Assembly: GCA_936920625.1 (NCBI GenBank)
Contig: CAKZHC010000030.1
Coordinates: forward strand, 1 to 34,066
Source: an uncultured Enterobacteriaceae bacterium
GTDB lineage: Bacteria; Pseudomonadota; Gammaproteobacteria; Enterobacterales; Enterobacteriaceae
DNA: 34,066 nt
Direction: 5' to 3'
Translations under genes and position numbers: made by a program
The notes under the pieces: generated by a model
Database searches by the model: none
The model's input: the letters and a program-made list of their open reading frames with translations, nothing else
What the model was told of the DNA's origin: nothing
In this document: piece after piece, positions 8,589 to 16,949 of the stretch
Layout: the number at the start of each line of letters is the position of its first letter
How positions within the stretch are numbered: the first letter of the stretch is position 1

Positions 8589-8828
8589 ATGGCAACGAGT
8601 TACTCAGTACAAATTAACCGCTATCCTATTGTAGACGCGGAGCTGATCAGCCCCGACAACACTATGATAGCAATCCCTTGTCTGACCAATCCCGTTCTCA
8701 GCCGTCAGCTAGATGGCTGGGATCCCGAAGTCAGCATACCTGCCCGGATAGATGGTAAGCCTGTCAATCTGACCATCGAATACTATGATAAGCATCATCA
8801 CAGATGGATGTTAAAAATACCTTTCTGA
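8589..8828 (+). CDS. small conserved-looking protein of unknown function (79 aa)
   Basis: This 79-residue protein is not one I recognise. It is acidic-to-neutral, has no signal peptide or membrane helix, and ends in an aromatic/basic stretch, YYDKHHHRWMLKIPF. Two PxL/PxR segments (SPDNTMIAIPCL and PEVSIPARIDG) suggest a small beta-rich fold, which is inference only. An ATG preceded by CAGGAA at good spacing and a clean stop support translation. It lies 90 bases after cvrA and 550 bases before wbaP on the same strand. It could be co-transcribed with cvrA or have its own promoter. No function is proposed. Confidence 0.7.
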   Translation: MATSYSVQINRYPIVDAELISPDNTMIAIPCLTNPVLSRQLDGWDPEVSIPARIDGKPVNLTIEYYDKHHHRWMLKIPF

Positions 8829-9380
8829 CAGTACTCAAATTACTTCACTATTTATTCCTGAATCTCATGGGCAAGGTAATCTGCCTTTTTGTTATCTATC
8901 AGGTAAAATTTAGCTGCCAGACCTTTGTTATTTTATCGTTAGCCTGATGGTCGGCCATATTCGTCTCATATCAGAATGCAATTTTAGGATTTACCCTGAT
9001 TAACTATAATGCTTTATCAGAGCATAATAATAATGTCAGCTTACCATGCTTTAAAGTGCACTGGACTAAATAATCTGTCTTATTAAATCCTGTTACCCTT
9101 TAGAGTAATATAACTATCTGTAATGTGTTTATGATAAATCTATCAACCAGACTAAATCAATCTATTCCGTTTTAAAAGATAATTACTGGCCTGAAAAACA
9201 GATAGTTATATTGGAAAATTGGGCAGAGTCTGCCACATTAAATTTGCGGTTTAGTCATATGCAGGATTGTCATCTCTTCCTGTTTTGCAACAACAGACAG
9301 AATCATATTTCCCAGCCAGAAAACTTTTCCAGTTTCTAACATTGATAATTTTATTAATTCAAAGAAAGAATCCAGATATT
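8829..9380. other. AT-rich non-coding region upstream of wbaP
   Basis: The 552 bases contain no gene I can support. The frame of wbaP is open from 9267, but that stretch lacks an ATG start and homology to the family. The main structure is a perfect 15-base inverted repeat at 9107-9121 and 9198-9212. The long AT-rich leader resembles those before exopolysaccharide genes, but I saw no JUMPstart sequence. Confidence 0.55.
9107..9212. repeat. perfect 15-bp inverted repeat with 76-base spacer
   Basis: AATATAACTATCTGT (9107-9121) and ACAGATAGTTATATT (9198-9212) are exact reverse complements. The 76-base interior is AT-rich and non-coding. No target-site duplication is evident at the edges. It may be a small non-autonomous mobile element, a relic of one, or a regulatory stem-loop in the wbaP leader. 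Confidence 0.6.
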
Positions 9381-10847
9381 ATGACAAGTACACTGATAAT
9401 TAATGAACACCACAGTGATTCCCATGGCTCACGTAAAAATGCTGTTGTTAAATTTATCTTATGCTTTTCTGATTTGATCTCAATTAATCTGGCCCTATTT
9501 TTTTCAACTATTATTGTAGAATATCTTTGGGGGGAATTAGATATATTTATCCCTATAGAAGAAATTAGAGTCCGTTTTATTGCTCAGTTTATAATGTCAA
9601 TATTATGTGTCAGTTGGTTCTGGATCTATCTGCGTCATTATACCTATCGCAAGCCTTTCTGGTTTGAGCTGAAAGAGATTATTAAAACACTAATTATTTT
9701 CTCACTACTGGATATGGCACTAATTACATTCTCTAAATGGGACTTCTCACGCATTATCTGGTTCTTTACCTGGGGTTTTGCGCTGGTCCTGACACCGATA
9801 CTACGTAATGGAGTCAAATATACTATTTCTCGTGCCGGTTACTGGAGTAAACAGACCATCATTATTGGTTCGGGTAAAAATGCGCGGGAAGCTTATGCCG
9901 CCCTGCAAAGCGAGGAAATTTTAGGCTACAAGGTTATTGCCTTTGTTACAACATCAGATAACAATGCGCCTGCGGAGATCAATAACATTCCGGTAATCAC
10001 TTATAGAGATATTGTCTGGAATACTATTGATCTGAATAACACCCAGTTTATTGTCGCGCTGGAATATCATCAGCGATATCTGCGTGACCAGTGGCTAAAA
10101 CTATTGTCAAAAAAACATTGTCGCTCTGTTTCTGTAGTGCCAACCCTGCGTGGTGTTCCTCTCTATGGAACCGATTTATCATTTATTTTTAGCCACGAAG
10201 TCCTGATCCTGAGAGTAAGTAATAATCTGGCAAAACGCTCCTCACGCATTATTAAACGACTGTTCGATATTGTCGTTGCTTCTCTGTTACTTCTGCTGCT
10301 GGCTCCGGTACTTGGTCTGATCTGCTGGCTGGTGACCCGCGATGGCGGCAGCCCGGTTTACGGACATGAACGCATTGGACAAAATGGCATTAAATTCAAA
10401 TGTCTTAAATTCCGCTCGATGGTAACCAATTCGAAAGAGGTTCTGGAACAATTGCTGGCCACCTGCCCGGAGGCACAGACTGAATGGGATAAAGACTTCA
10501 AACTTAAAAATGATCCGCGCGTAACACCGATTGGGAGATTTTTGCGTAAAACCAGCCTTGATGAGTTACCTCAGTTGTGGAATGTAATCCGTGGCGAAAT
10601 GAGCCTGGTCGGGCCCCGGCCAGTAATAGAAGCAGAACTTGAACGCTATGCGGGTGATGTCGATTATTACCTGATGGCAAAACCCGGCATGACTGGTTTG
10701 TGGCAGGTAAGCGGACGTAATGATATAGATTATAATACCCGCGTATATTTTGACTCATGGTATGTTAAAAACTGGGCACTCTGGACTGATATCGCCATCC
10801 TGCTGAAAACAGCCAATGCTGTCGTGCGTCGTGATGGCGCTTATTAA
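9381..10847 (+). CDS. wbaP: undecaprenyl-phosphate galactose phosphotransferase, WbaP/AmsG type
   Basis: This inner-membrane enzyme transfers a sugar-1-phosphate, in the best studied relatives galactose-1-phosphate, to undecaprenyl phosphate. That step starts assembly of O-antigen or exopolysaccharide repeat units. The N-terminal half has about four hydrophobic helices and a nucleotide-binding-like domain (TIIIGSGKNAREAY). One further hydrophobic segment (LLLLLLAPVLGLICWL) precedes the catalytic domain, with LKFRSMV, KTSLDELPQLWNV, SLVGPRPV and KPGMTGLWQVSGR. Similarity to Salmonella RfbP/WbaP and Erwinia AmsG is high throughout, 488 residues against about 476. The frame is open to 9267, but the ATG at 9381 fits the family start. 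No other polysaccharide gene lies nearby, so it is a lone initiating transferase. Sugar specificity is inferred. Confidence 0.93.
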   Translation: MTSTLIINEHHSDSHGSRKNAVVKFILCFSDLISINLALFFSTIIVEYLWGELDIFIPIEEIRVRFIAQFIMSILCVSWFWIYLRHYTYRKPFWFELKEIIKTLIIFSLLDMALITFSKWDFSRIIWFFTWGFALVLTPILRNGVKYTISRAGYWSKQTIIIGSGKNAREAYAALQSEEILGYKVIAFVTTSDNNAPAEINNIPVITYRDIVWNTIDLNNTQFIVALEYHQRYLRDQWLKLLSKKHCRSVSVVPTLRGVPLYGTDLSFIFSHEVLILRVSNNLAKRSSRIIKRLFDIVVASLLLLLLAPVLGLICWLVTRDGGSPVYGHERIGQNGIKFKCLKFRSMVTNSKEVLEQLLATCPEAQTEWDKDFKLKNDPRVTPIGRFLRKTSLDELPQLWNVIRGEMSLVGPRPVIEAELERYAGDVDYYLMAKPGMTGLWQVSGRNDIDYNTRVYFDSWYVKNWALWTDIAILLKTANAVVRRDGAY

Positions 10848-10951
10848 GGCATAGCCTGCCAGTAATGGTCAAAAGCGTCTGTAACATTATGCTCATAAAA
10901 TAAAGTTACTAGTGATGGGCAGAAGACGGGCGACGGATAACTCAGTAGCGG

Positions 10952-12028
10952 TTACTCTGTAATCACAGGCACTCTCGGCAAAATTCCACACACCAGTTCA
11001 TAACCAACCGTGCCAGCAGCCTCAGCAACATCATCAACTTTGATATTCTTGCCCCACAATTCAACAACGCTGCCAACGTCTGCCTCTGGACAGGGTGTGA
11101 GATCAACCATTAACATATCCATTGATACCATACCGAGTGTAATTGTCCTGACATTATCAACATAAATCGGGGTGCCGCTGGGCGCATGCCGCGGATAACC
11201 ATCGCCATAACCACAGGCCACCACCCCTACCCGCTGCTTGTGCAGGGTGCGGTAACAGAAACCATATCCCACCCCCTCGCCAGCCCGTAGCGACTGAACC
11301 GCTATCAGCTGGCTCTGGAGAGACATCACCGGAATCAGCCCCGTATCGGCAATATCCTCCCAGCGACCAGTCGGAGAGATGCCATAAAGCATAATGCCCG
11401 GTCGTACCCATTCACAGTGGGTTTCTGGATGCCATAAAATAGCAGAAGAGTTGGCCAGCGACTGCGCACAGGGCGTCTTCAAATCGTCTGCTACCTGCCT
11501 CATGCGTTTCATAGGTTCCTCAACCCCGTTCGGATTCTGCGCTTGTGCAAAATGACTCATTAAGGTTATCCCGCCTACCGTCTTCAATGTCCGCAAAGTA
11601 TTCCAGATAGTATGCGCCTGCTCTGGTGCAAAACCGAGCCGGTTCATTCCGCTGTTAACTTTCAGGTAGACATCAAGTGGCGCGGGGAGATTCGCCTGTG
11701 CCAGAGCACGTACCTGCCAGTTACTGTGGACTGTCGTCGTCAGACGATACTGACTTAATAACGCCAGTTCATCTGCACTGAAAAATCCTTCGAGTAATAA
11801 GATAGGTTTTGTCCAGCCACTCTCACGTAGCAAAATAGCATCTTCCAGATTAAGCAGCGCAAATCCGTCGCTGGTGCTTAAATTTTGCCATATACGCTTA
11901 ATGCCATGACCGTAAGCATTGGCTTTAACCACTGACCAGACGCAGGAATCCGGGGCTTTCTGGCGGACAATGCCCAGATTGCGCCGTAACGCCTGAGTAT
12001 CAATAGTAGCAACTATCGGACGAGCCAT
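10952..12028 (-). CDS. dadX: catabolic alanine racemase
   Basis: DadX is a PLP-dependent alanine racemase that converts L-alanine to D-alanine for breakdown by DadA. The PLP lysine is Lys35 in VVKANAYGHG. Other conserved blocks are KVNSGMNRLG, WVRPGIMLYG, GYGFCY (catalytic tyrosine region) and SMDMLMVDLTPCP. It resembles E. coli DadX more than the biosynthetic Alr. Two adjacent ATG codons exist (12031 and 12028); the second has better spacing from AGAGGA and aligns with the E. coli start, giving 358 residues against 356. It follows dadA by about 65 bases on the same strand, the usual dadAX operon. If no alr exists elsewhere it would also supply D-alanine for peptidoglycan. Confidence 0.95.
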   Translation of the reverse strand: MARPIVATIDTQALRRNLGIVRQKAPDSCVWSVVKANAYGHGIKRIWQNLSTSDGFALLNLEDAILLRESGWTKPILLLEGFFSADELALLSQYRLTTTVHSNWQVRALAQANLPAPLDVYLKVNSGMNRLGFAPEQAHTIWNTLRTLKTVGGITLMSHFAQAQNPNGVEEPMKRMRQVADDLKTPCAQSLANSSAILWHPETHCEWVRPGIMLYGISPTGRWEDIADTGLIPVMSLQSQLIAVQSLRAGEGVGYGFCYRTLHKQRVGVVACGYGDGYPRHAPSGTPIYVDNVRTITLGMVSMDMLMVDLTPCPEADVGSVVELWGKNIKVDDVAEAAGTVGYELVCGILPRVPVITE

Positions 12029-12063
12029 CATTTTTCCTCTGATGTAAATCAAAAAATTTATAA

Positions 12064-12080
12064 AATCATTTTTAATGATT
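12064..12080 (-). terminator. weak hairpin between dadA and dadX
   Basis: AATCATT (12064-12070) and AATGATT (12074-12080) form a 7-base AT-only stem, and the minus strand continues with TTATAAATTTTTT. It could attenuate transcription from dadA into dadX, but the stem is weak. Confidence 0.3.
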
Positions 12081-12096
12081 GATTGACTTATACAAA

Positions 12097-13356
12097 CTAA
12101 AAACCTGGCAAATATCGCATGACAGAGAGATCCTCAAACGGGATAGCAGGGGTATGGCCGGAAATTAAATCCGCCAGCAACTGACCGGAACCACAGGCCA
12201 TCGTCCAGCCAAGTGTTCCATGACCTGTGTTGAGAAACAGATTGGAAAGCGGCGTCCGCCCTACAATAGGCGTACCGTCTGGTGTCATGGGCCGCAATCC
12301 AGTCCAGAAGCTGGCCTGCGTCAGGTCCCCTCCGGTTGGATAAAGATCATTAACCACCATTTCGAGTGTCATTCGTCTGCCTGGAGAAAGTGTAGTATCA
12401 AACCCGACAACTTCGGCCATTCCCCCTACCCGAATCCGCTCTTCAAAACGAGTAACGGCCACTTTATAGGTCTCGTCTATAATCGTAGAAACAGGCGCTC
12501 CTTGTGAACTTTTGACGGGGATTGTGAGCGAATAACCTTTCACAGGATAAACAGGTATATCAATAATATCTTTGAGTAAATGTGTAGAATATGATGCCAG
12601 CGCGACAACATATGCATCGGCTGTGTATATTTTATCCCGGCATTTGACGGCTTCAATCCTGTTTTGATTCTGGATTAATTGTTCTGCGCTAACGCCAAAA
12701 CAGAATTTCACCCCAGCATCGAGAGCCATTCTGGCCAGATGACGGGTAAAAAGCTGGCAGTCTCCGGTTTCATCGTTGGGCAGATGTAATCCCCCAGTAA
12801 GTTTATGCTGACTGGCCGTCAGTGCCGGCTCCACAGTAGCCAACTCACTGGCCCCCAGCAATTTATAAGGCACATTAGCCTCTTCCAGCACGGGTATATC
12901 TCTGCTGGCATTATCGAACTGCTGCCATGTGCGGAACAACTGTAGCGTACCCTGCTGACGCCCCTCATAAGTGATATTGGTTTTCTCGCGCAGCACTTTC
13001 AGACAATCCCGGCTGTACTCTGCAATGCGCACCATCCGTCTTTTATTACGGCAATAGTGCTGAGGATGGCAGTTGCGTAGCATTTTCCAAAGCCAGGCTA
13101 ACTGAAAACCGCTGCCATCAGGACGTATCGCCAAGGGTGCGTGACGCTGAAACATCCATTTCACTGCCTTGAGCGGCACGCCTGGAGCCGCCCAGGGGGC
13201 GGCGTAACCCGGAGAGATCTGCCCTGCATTATTAGCGCTTGTCTCCATTGCTGAGTCAGGCTGACGATCAATGACTGTCACTTCATGTCCAGCCAGAGCT
13301 AAATACCAGGCACTCGTTACGCCTATCACACCACTTCCTAAAACAATGATCCGCAT
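12097..13356 (-). CDS. dadA: D-amino acid dehydrogenase small subunit
   Basis: DadA is an FAD-dependent, membrane-associated dehydrogenase that oxidises D-alanine to pyruvate and ammonia and passes electrons to the respiratory chain. The N-terminal GSGVIG motif at residues 7-12 and EVTVIDRQ form the FAD-binding fold. ETSANNAGQISPGYAAPWA, GGLHLPNDETGDCQLF and NTGHGTLGWTMACGSGQ are strongly conserved. It has 419 residues against 432 in E. coli; the missing part is the variable C-terminal tail, so activity should be kept. It is the first gene of dadA-dadX. Lrp and cAMP-CRP control is known in E. coli; a palindrome in the upstream region (13464-13485) is a candidate site. Confidence 0.96.
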   Translation of the reverse strand: MRIIVLGSGVIGVTSAWYLALAGHEVTVIDRQPDSAMETSANNAGQISPGYAAPWAAPGVPLKAVKWMFQRHAPLAIRPDGSGFQLAWLWKMLRNCHPQHYCRNKRRMVRIAEYSRDCLKVLREKTNITYEGRQQGTLQLFRTWQQFDNASRDIPVLEEANVPYKLLGASELATVEPALTASQHKLTGGLHLPNDETGDCQLFTRHLARMALDAGVKFCFGVSAEQLIQNQNRIEAVKCRDKIYTADAYVVALASYSTHLLKDIIDIPVYPVKGYSLTIPVKSSQGAPVSTIIDETYKVAVTRFEERIRVGGMAEVVGFDTTLSPGRRMTLEMVVNDLYPTGGDLTQASFWTGLRPMTPDGTPIVGRTPLSNLFLNTGHGTLGWTMACGSGQLLADLISGHTPAIPFEDLSVMRYLPGF

Positions 13357-13726
13357 AGCTACCCCATGTTAATTACAATCTACAATCCAGAAAAAAATTT
13401 GAAATTTCAATCGCCAGAACTATATAGTCATCATTATTGAATAGAGATCAACGGCTTCTTACCTATCTCATCAGATGATGAGATATCTGCTTACCACCAT
13501 CTGATAAATCCAACGCTTTTTGACCGGCTGTTGTTATTACTTTCCCATTAGAATTCGATTTAACTTTTGCAGATTTCCATTGTTTTACCCTTAAGGATAA
13601 GAGAGAGTGAACTATCATTGAATATGGAGTGGTATCTGCCGGATGAAACATGAGTGATATGTTCCCTCTTCCGGAGACATCAGCATTACGGATATTCGTC
13701 CGCCCACTTGTGACTGAGGAATGCTT
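13357..13726. other. dadA-ycgB divergent intergenic region
   Basis: The 370 bases between the two divergent starts carry regulatory DNA and no gene. The clearest element is a palindrome at 13464-13485 with 10-base arms TATCTCATCA and TGATGAGATA around GA. A second possible stem pairs CCGGA near 13640 with TCCGG near 13672, flanking AACAT/ATGTT, in what would be the ycgB leader. In E. coli the dadA promoters are bound by Lrp and CRP; I cannot assign sites here with certainty. Confidence 0.55.
13464..13485. promoter_or_regulatory. 22-base palindrome, possible operator
   Basis: The two 10-base arms are exact reverse complements with a two-base centre. The site lies 108 bases upstream of the dadA start and about 240 upstream of ycgB. 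It could bind a dimeric regulator of either gene. Confidence 0.45.
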
Positions 13727-15259
13727 ATGAAAACGCGCTTTGACGATACCATCCATAATAATAAGCTTAATGATGGACCCGACTGGACATTCAATTTGCT
13801 GAATGACTATCTGGTTGAAATAGACAGAGTTGCCAAACATTACCAACTCGAAACCTGGCCGCACCAGATAGAGATTATCACCTCTGAACAAATGATGGAT
13901 GCCTACTCCAGCATTGGGATGCCCATCAATTATACACACTGGTCTTTTGGTAAAAAATTTATTGAAACTGAACAGCGATACAAACATGGTCAGCAAGGGC
14001 TGGCGTATGAAATTGTCATAAATTCGAATCCCTGTATTGCTTACCTGATGGAAGAAAACACCATGACCATGCAGGCGCTGGTACTGGCTCATGCCTGTTA
14101 TGGGCATAATTCCTTTTTCAAAAATAATTATCTGTTTCGCAGCTGGACCGATGCCGGATCGATCATCGATTACCTGATTTTTGCCCGTGGCTATATTGCA
14201 GAATGTGAGGAGCGTTATGGAGTGGAAGAAGTGGAAAAATTGCTGGACTCCTGCCACGCTCTGATGAACTATGGGGTTGACCGTTACAAACGCCCGCAAA
14301 AAATCTCCCTTGACGAGGAAAAAGCCAGGCAGCAAAACCGGGAGGCCTATCTGCAAAGCCAGGTTAACAGACTCTGGCGCACACTGCCCCGTCACCATCA
14401 CGAGGAAAAACATTACCAAAAACCCCATTTTCCGTCCGAGCCACAAGAAAATTTGCTCTACTTTATGGAAAAAAACGCACCATTGCTGGAGTCCTGGCAA
14501 CGGGAGATTCTACGAATTGTACGTAAAGTAAGCCAGTACTTTTATCCACAAAAACAGACCCAGGTAATGAATGAAGGCTGGGCCACCTTCTGGCACTACA
14601 CTATCCTCAATCATCTCTTTGATGAGGGTAAAGTAACTGATCGCTTCATGATGGAGTTTCTTCACAGCCATACAAATGTGATCTGTCAGCCACCTTATAA
14701 CAGTCAGTGGTATAATGGCATCAATCCCTACGCGCTGGGTTTTGCTATGTTTCAGGATCTCCGGCGTCTCTGTGAATCACCTACAGCAGAGGACTATGCC
14801 TGGTTTCCAGACACCGCAGGTAAAAACTGGCTGGATACGCTCCATTTCGCTATGCATGAATTTAAAGATGAAAGCTTCATTAGTCAGTTTCTGTCACCCA
14901 AGTTGATGCGCGATTTTCGGTTATTTACGGTGCTCGATGACGATCGTAATAACTATCTTGAAATCGCTGCTATCCACGATGAATCAGGATATCAGTTGAT
15001 TCGCCAGCAGCTCTCAGCACAATATAATCTGAGTAATCTGGAACCAAATATTCAGGTCTACAACGTCGATCTTCGCGGAAACCGTTCCCTGACGCTACGT
15101 TATGTACCGCAGAATCGAACACCGCTGGATAAAGACCGCCGTGAAGTTCTTAAACACGTTCATCGCTTATGGGGATTCGACGTTTATCTCGAACAGCAGA
15201 ACGAAGATGGCACTATTGAGTTACTGGAACGCTGCCCACCAAGGTCGCCAGTGCTCTAA
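13727..15259 (+). CDS. ycgB: SpoVR-family protein YcgB
   Basis: YcgB belongs to the SpoVR family, whose Bacillus founder is needed for spore cortex formation; the enterobacterial role is unknown, though in E. coli it is in the sigma-S regulon. Visible conserved blocks are GPDWTFNLLNDYLVEIDRVA, YELVINSNP-like YEIVINSNPCIAYLMEEN, HACYGHNSFFKNNY, MNEGWATFWHY and NGINPYALGFAMFQD. The histidines and the glutamate in the HxxxG-like and NEGWATFWH blocks could bind metal, which is inference. An ATG two codons upstream exists, but GAGGA at 13716-13720 is correctly spaced only for the ATG at 13727, giving 510 residues, the E. coli length. A 345-codon open frame on the opposite strand is a shadow. Confidence 0.96.
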   Translation: MKTRFDDTIHNNKLNDGPDWTFNLLNDYLVEIDRVAKHYQLETWPHQIEIITSEQMMDAYSSIGMPINYTHWSFGKKFIETEQRYKHGQQGLAYEIVINSNPCIAYLMEENTMTMQALVLAHACYGHNSFFKNNYLFRSWTDAGSIIDYLIFARGYIAECEERYGVEEVEKLLDSCHALMNYGVDRYKRPQKISLDEEKARQQNREAYLQSQVNRLWRTLPRHHHEEKHYQKPHFPSEPQENLLYFMEKNAPLLESWQREILRIVRKVSQYFYPQKQTQVMNEGWATFWHYTILNHLFDEGKVTDRFMMEFLHSHTNVICQPPYNSQWYNGINPYALGFAMFQDLRRLCESPTAEDYAWFPDTAGKNWLDTLHFAMHEFKDESFISQFLSPKLMRDFRLFTVLDDDRNNYLEIAAIHDESGYQLIRQQLSAQYNLSNLEPNIQVYNVDLRGNRSLTLRYVPQNRTPLDKDRREVLKHVHRLWGFDVYLEQQNEDGTIELLERCPPRSPVL

Positions 15260-15287
15260 GACAGATATCACCACACCATTCTGCCCC

Positions 15288-15316
15288 GAATAAACCGATG
15301 TAAACCCGGTTTATTC
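15288..15316. terminator. hairpin between convergent ycgB and fadR
   Basis: GAATAAACCG (15288-15297) pairs perfectly with CGGTTTATTC (15307-15316) over a 9-base loop. The location between two converging genes suggests a bidirectional transcription stop, although no long T run follows. Confidence 0.5.
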
Positions 15317-15360
15317 TAAACCTGCCAAACCTGTCTTTAACCAGACAGCATTATGCAGTT

Positions 15361-16053
15361 TTACATAGAAACTTGCATAGCATGCCATATTTCACCACTT
15401 TCACTACCATAGTTTCGCACCAGCTCCGCTACACTGTCTGGCTGTCCTGTCTCGCATAGTGTGAGGAGCGCCTGGTAGAATGTCCTCGCCAGCTCCCGTG
15501 CATTGAGATTCGAAAAGTACTGATGACCAACCCGTATATACAGTCCTTTTAATCCATTAATTATCAAACCATAAATGGGATTACCAGATGCAAAGGCCAG
15601 ACCACGAAAGATATTATAATCCAGCTCAGTAAAAGCGCCGGCCTCGTCTTCTACGATACTGTCAGCACGTAAAACAACGGCCGCTTTTTCAGGATATAAT
15701 TTGATCGCCCGGCGAATAAAAATAGAAGCAACATTAGTGCGGACAGAGAGAAGATTATCGATCAGTTGCGGCATGCTATCATGATCAAGACGCGCCAGTG
15801 TTTCAAGAATGTTTAGTCCGGTAGTTTGCCAGAAATCATTGACACGGGTCGGTTTTCCGTGCTGAATTGTTAACCAGCCATCGCGGGCAAGACGCTGCAA
15901 CACCTCCCGTAAAGTGGTCCGCGTAACACCAATAAGTTCCGAAAGCTCCCTCTCAGCTGGCAGGATAGATCCTGCTGGGAAATGACTGTTCCAGATACTG
16001 TTAATAAGATACTCTTCGGCAAATCCAGCAGGACTCTGTGCCTTGATAACCAT
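15361..16053 (-). CDS. fadR: fatty acid metabolism regulator FadR
   Basis: FadR is a GntR-family regulator. It represses fatty-acid degradation genes and activates fabA/fabB, and it leaves DNA on binding long-chain acyl-CoA. The N-terminal winged helix includes GSILPAERELSELIGVTRTTLREVL at about residues 27-51 and GWLTIQHGKPTRV. The C-terminal acyl-CoA-binding domain includes GLNILETLARLDHD, ELDYNIFRGLAFASGNPIYGL and GSESGEIWH. It has 230 residues against 239, missing only the disordered tail. In E. coli nhaB diverges from fadR; here that gene is absent and dsbB follows after 277 non-coding bases. The DNA-recognition region is fully conserved. Confidence 0.97.
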   Translation of the reverse strand: MVIKAQSPAGFAEEYLINSIWNSHFPAGSILPAERELSELIGVTRTTLREVLQRLARDGWLTIQHGKPTRVNDFWQTTGLNILETLARLDHDSMPQLIDNLLSVRTNVASIFIRRAIKLYPEKAAVVLRADSIVEDEAGAFTELDYNIFRGLAFASGNPIYGLIINGLKGLYIRVGHQYFSNLNARELARTFYQALLTLCETGQPDSVAELVRNYGSESGEIWHAMQVSM

Positions 16054-16330
16054 AACTCGTGTTTCCGCTTAATGGGAATTTAAAGTCAAATTTCTTGTGC
16101 ATCATATCAGAGCACTTAAGCGTAATACAGACCCGAAATCAACTAATAAGTAACGAGCACATATATAAATAACAGTGTAATATTCCTTTTCAATTTAAAT
16201 ATGGTTGTTAGTTTAAGAAGGAGCCCAATTCTTTACGCCAGTTTATTTCACACTGGTTCACTCACTGTGGACCTGAACTCAGCTGGTTTTGTTTACACTT
16301 TTAATGCTAAAAATTTTTCAGGGATAACTT

Positions 16331-16870
16331 ATGTTTAGACTTCTAAACCTCTTTTCACAAAAACGTACTGCCTGGTTGTTACTAACACTGAGCGCTTTAA
16401 CGCTGGAGATGGTGGCATTGTGGTTACAGCACGTCTGGGGGATAAAACCCTGTGTCATCTGCGTTTACCAGCGCTGCGTTCTGTTTGCTATTGCAGGTGC
16501 TGGAATCATTGCCGCTATCGCTCCGCGAACTTCCCTGCGCTGGGTTGCACTAATAATATGGCTTTATAGCTCCTGGAAAGGGATAACTCTCTCCTGGCAC
16601 CATACCATGATGTTGTTGCATCCTAACCCTTTCGACAGCTGTGAATTTGCTGCCCGTTTTCCTAGCTGGCTTCCGCTCGATACTTGGTTACCACAGATAT
16701 TTGTAGCGGGAAGCGACTGTGCTACACAAACCTGGACATTGCTGAGACTGACTCTGCCGCAGTGGTTGTTGGGGATCTTCAACCTGTACTTCTTTCTTGC
16801 AGTGCTAATACTAATTGCCCAGATGTTTCGCACCGTAAGCAGAACCAATCTACATGCGGGTCAACAGTGA
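16331..16870 (+). CDS. dsbB: disulfide bond formation protein DsbB
   Basis: DsbB is the inner-membrane quinone reductase that reoxidises the periplasmic thiol oxidase DsbA. Four hydrophobic helices are visible. The two redox pairs are present at the E. coli positions: Cys41-Cys44 in KPCVICVYQRC and Cys104/Cys130 in the second periplasmic loop (SCEFAARF and SDCATQ). It has 179 residues against 176. The ATG follows CAGGGATAA. In E. coli nhaB lies on one side and umuC on the other; here both are absent. All catalytic residues are retained, so oxidative folding in the periplasm should be intact. Confidence 0.97.
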   Translation: MFRLLNLFSQKRTAWLLLTLSALTLEMVALWLQHVWGIKPCVICVYQRCVLFAIAGAGIIAAIAPRTSLRWVALIIWLYSSWKGITLSWHHTMMLLHPNPFDSCEFAARFPSWLPLDTWLPQIFVAGSDCATQTWTLLRLTLPQWLLGIFNLYFFLAVLILIAQMFRTVSRTNLHAGQQ

Positions 16871-16915
16871 CTGACGTGCTGACCCGCACAATTCGCTCCC
16901 TTGTCGACGAAGAAC

Positions 16916-16926
16916 GCTATACTTTA
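16916..16926 (+). promoter_or_regulatory. sigma-S-like extended -10 element
   Basis: GCTATACTTTA matches the known extended -10 of sigma-S promoters (KCTATACTTA), with no good -35 at 17 bases. It would start a leader of about 20 bases before the small lipoprotein gene at 16950. Experimental transcription start is not known. Confidence 0.5.
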
Positions 16927-16949
16927 CCTAGGTAGCAAGGGGGTAAATT

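Noticed and set aside
8840..8862. RcsAB-box-like sequence upstream of wbaP
   Set aside because: Only one half (TATTCCTG) fits the consensus; the other half does not, and the site is over 500 bases from the start.
13463..14500. 345-codon open frame on the minus strand opposite ycgB
   Set aside because: It lies largely antisense to the well-conserved ycgB gene and its translation shows no family motif. It is a by-product of codon use in ycgB.
16275..16300. FadR-like half site AGCTGGT upstream of dsbB
   Set aside because: The second half of the FadR operator is missing and dsbB is not a known FadR target.
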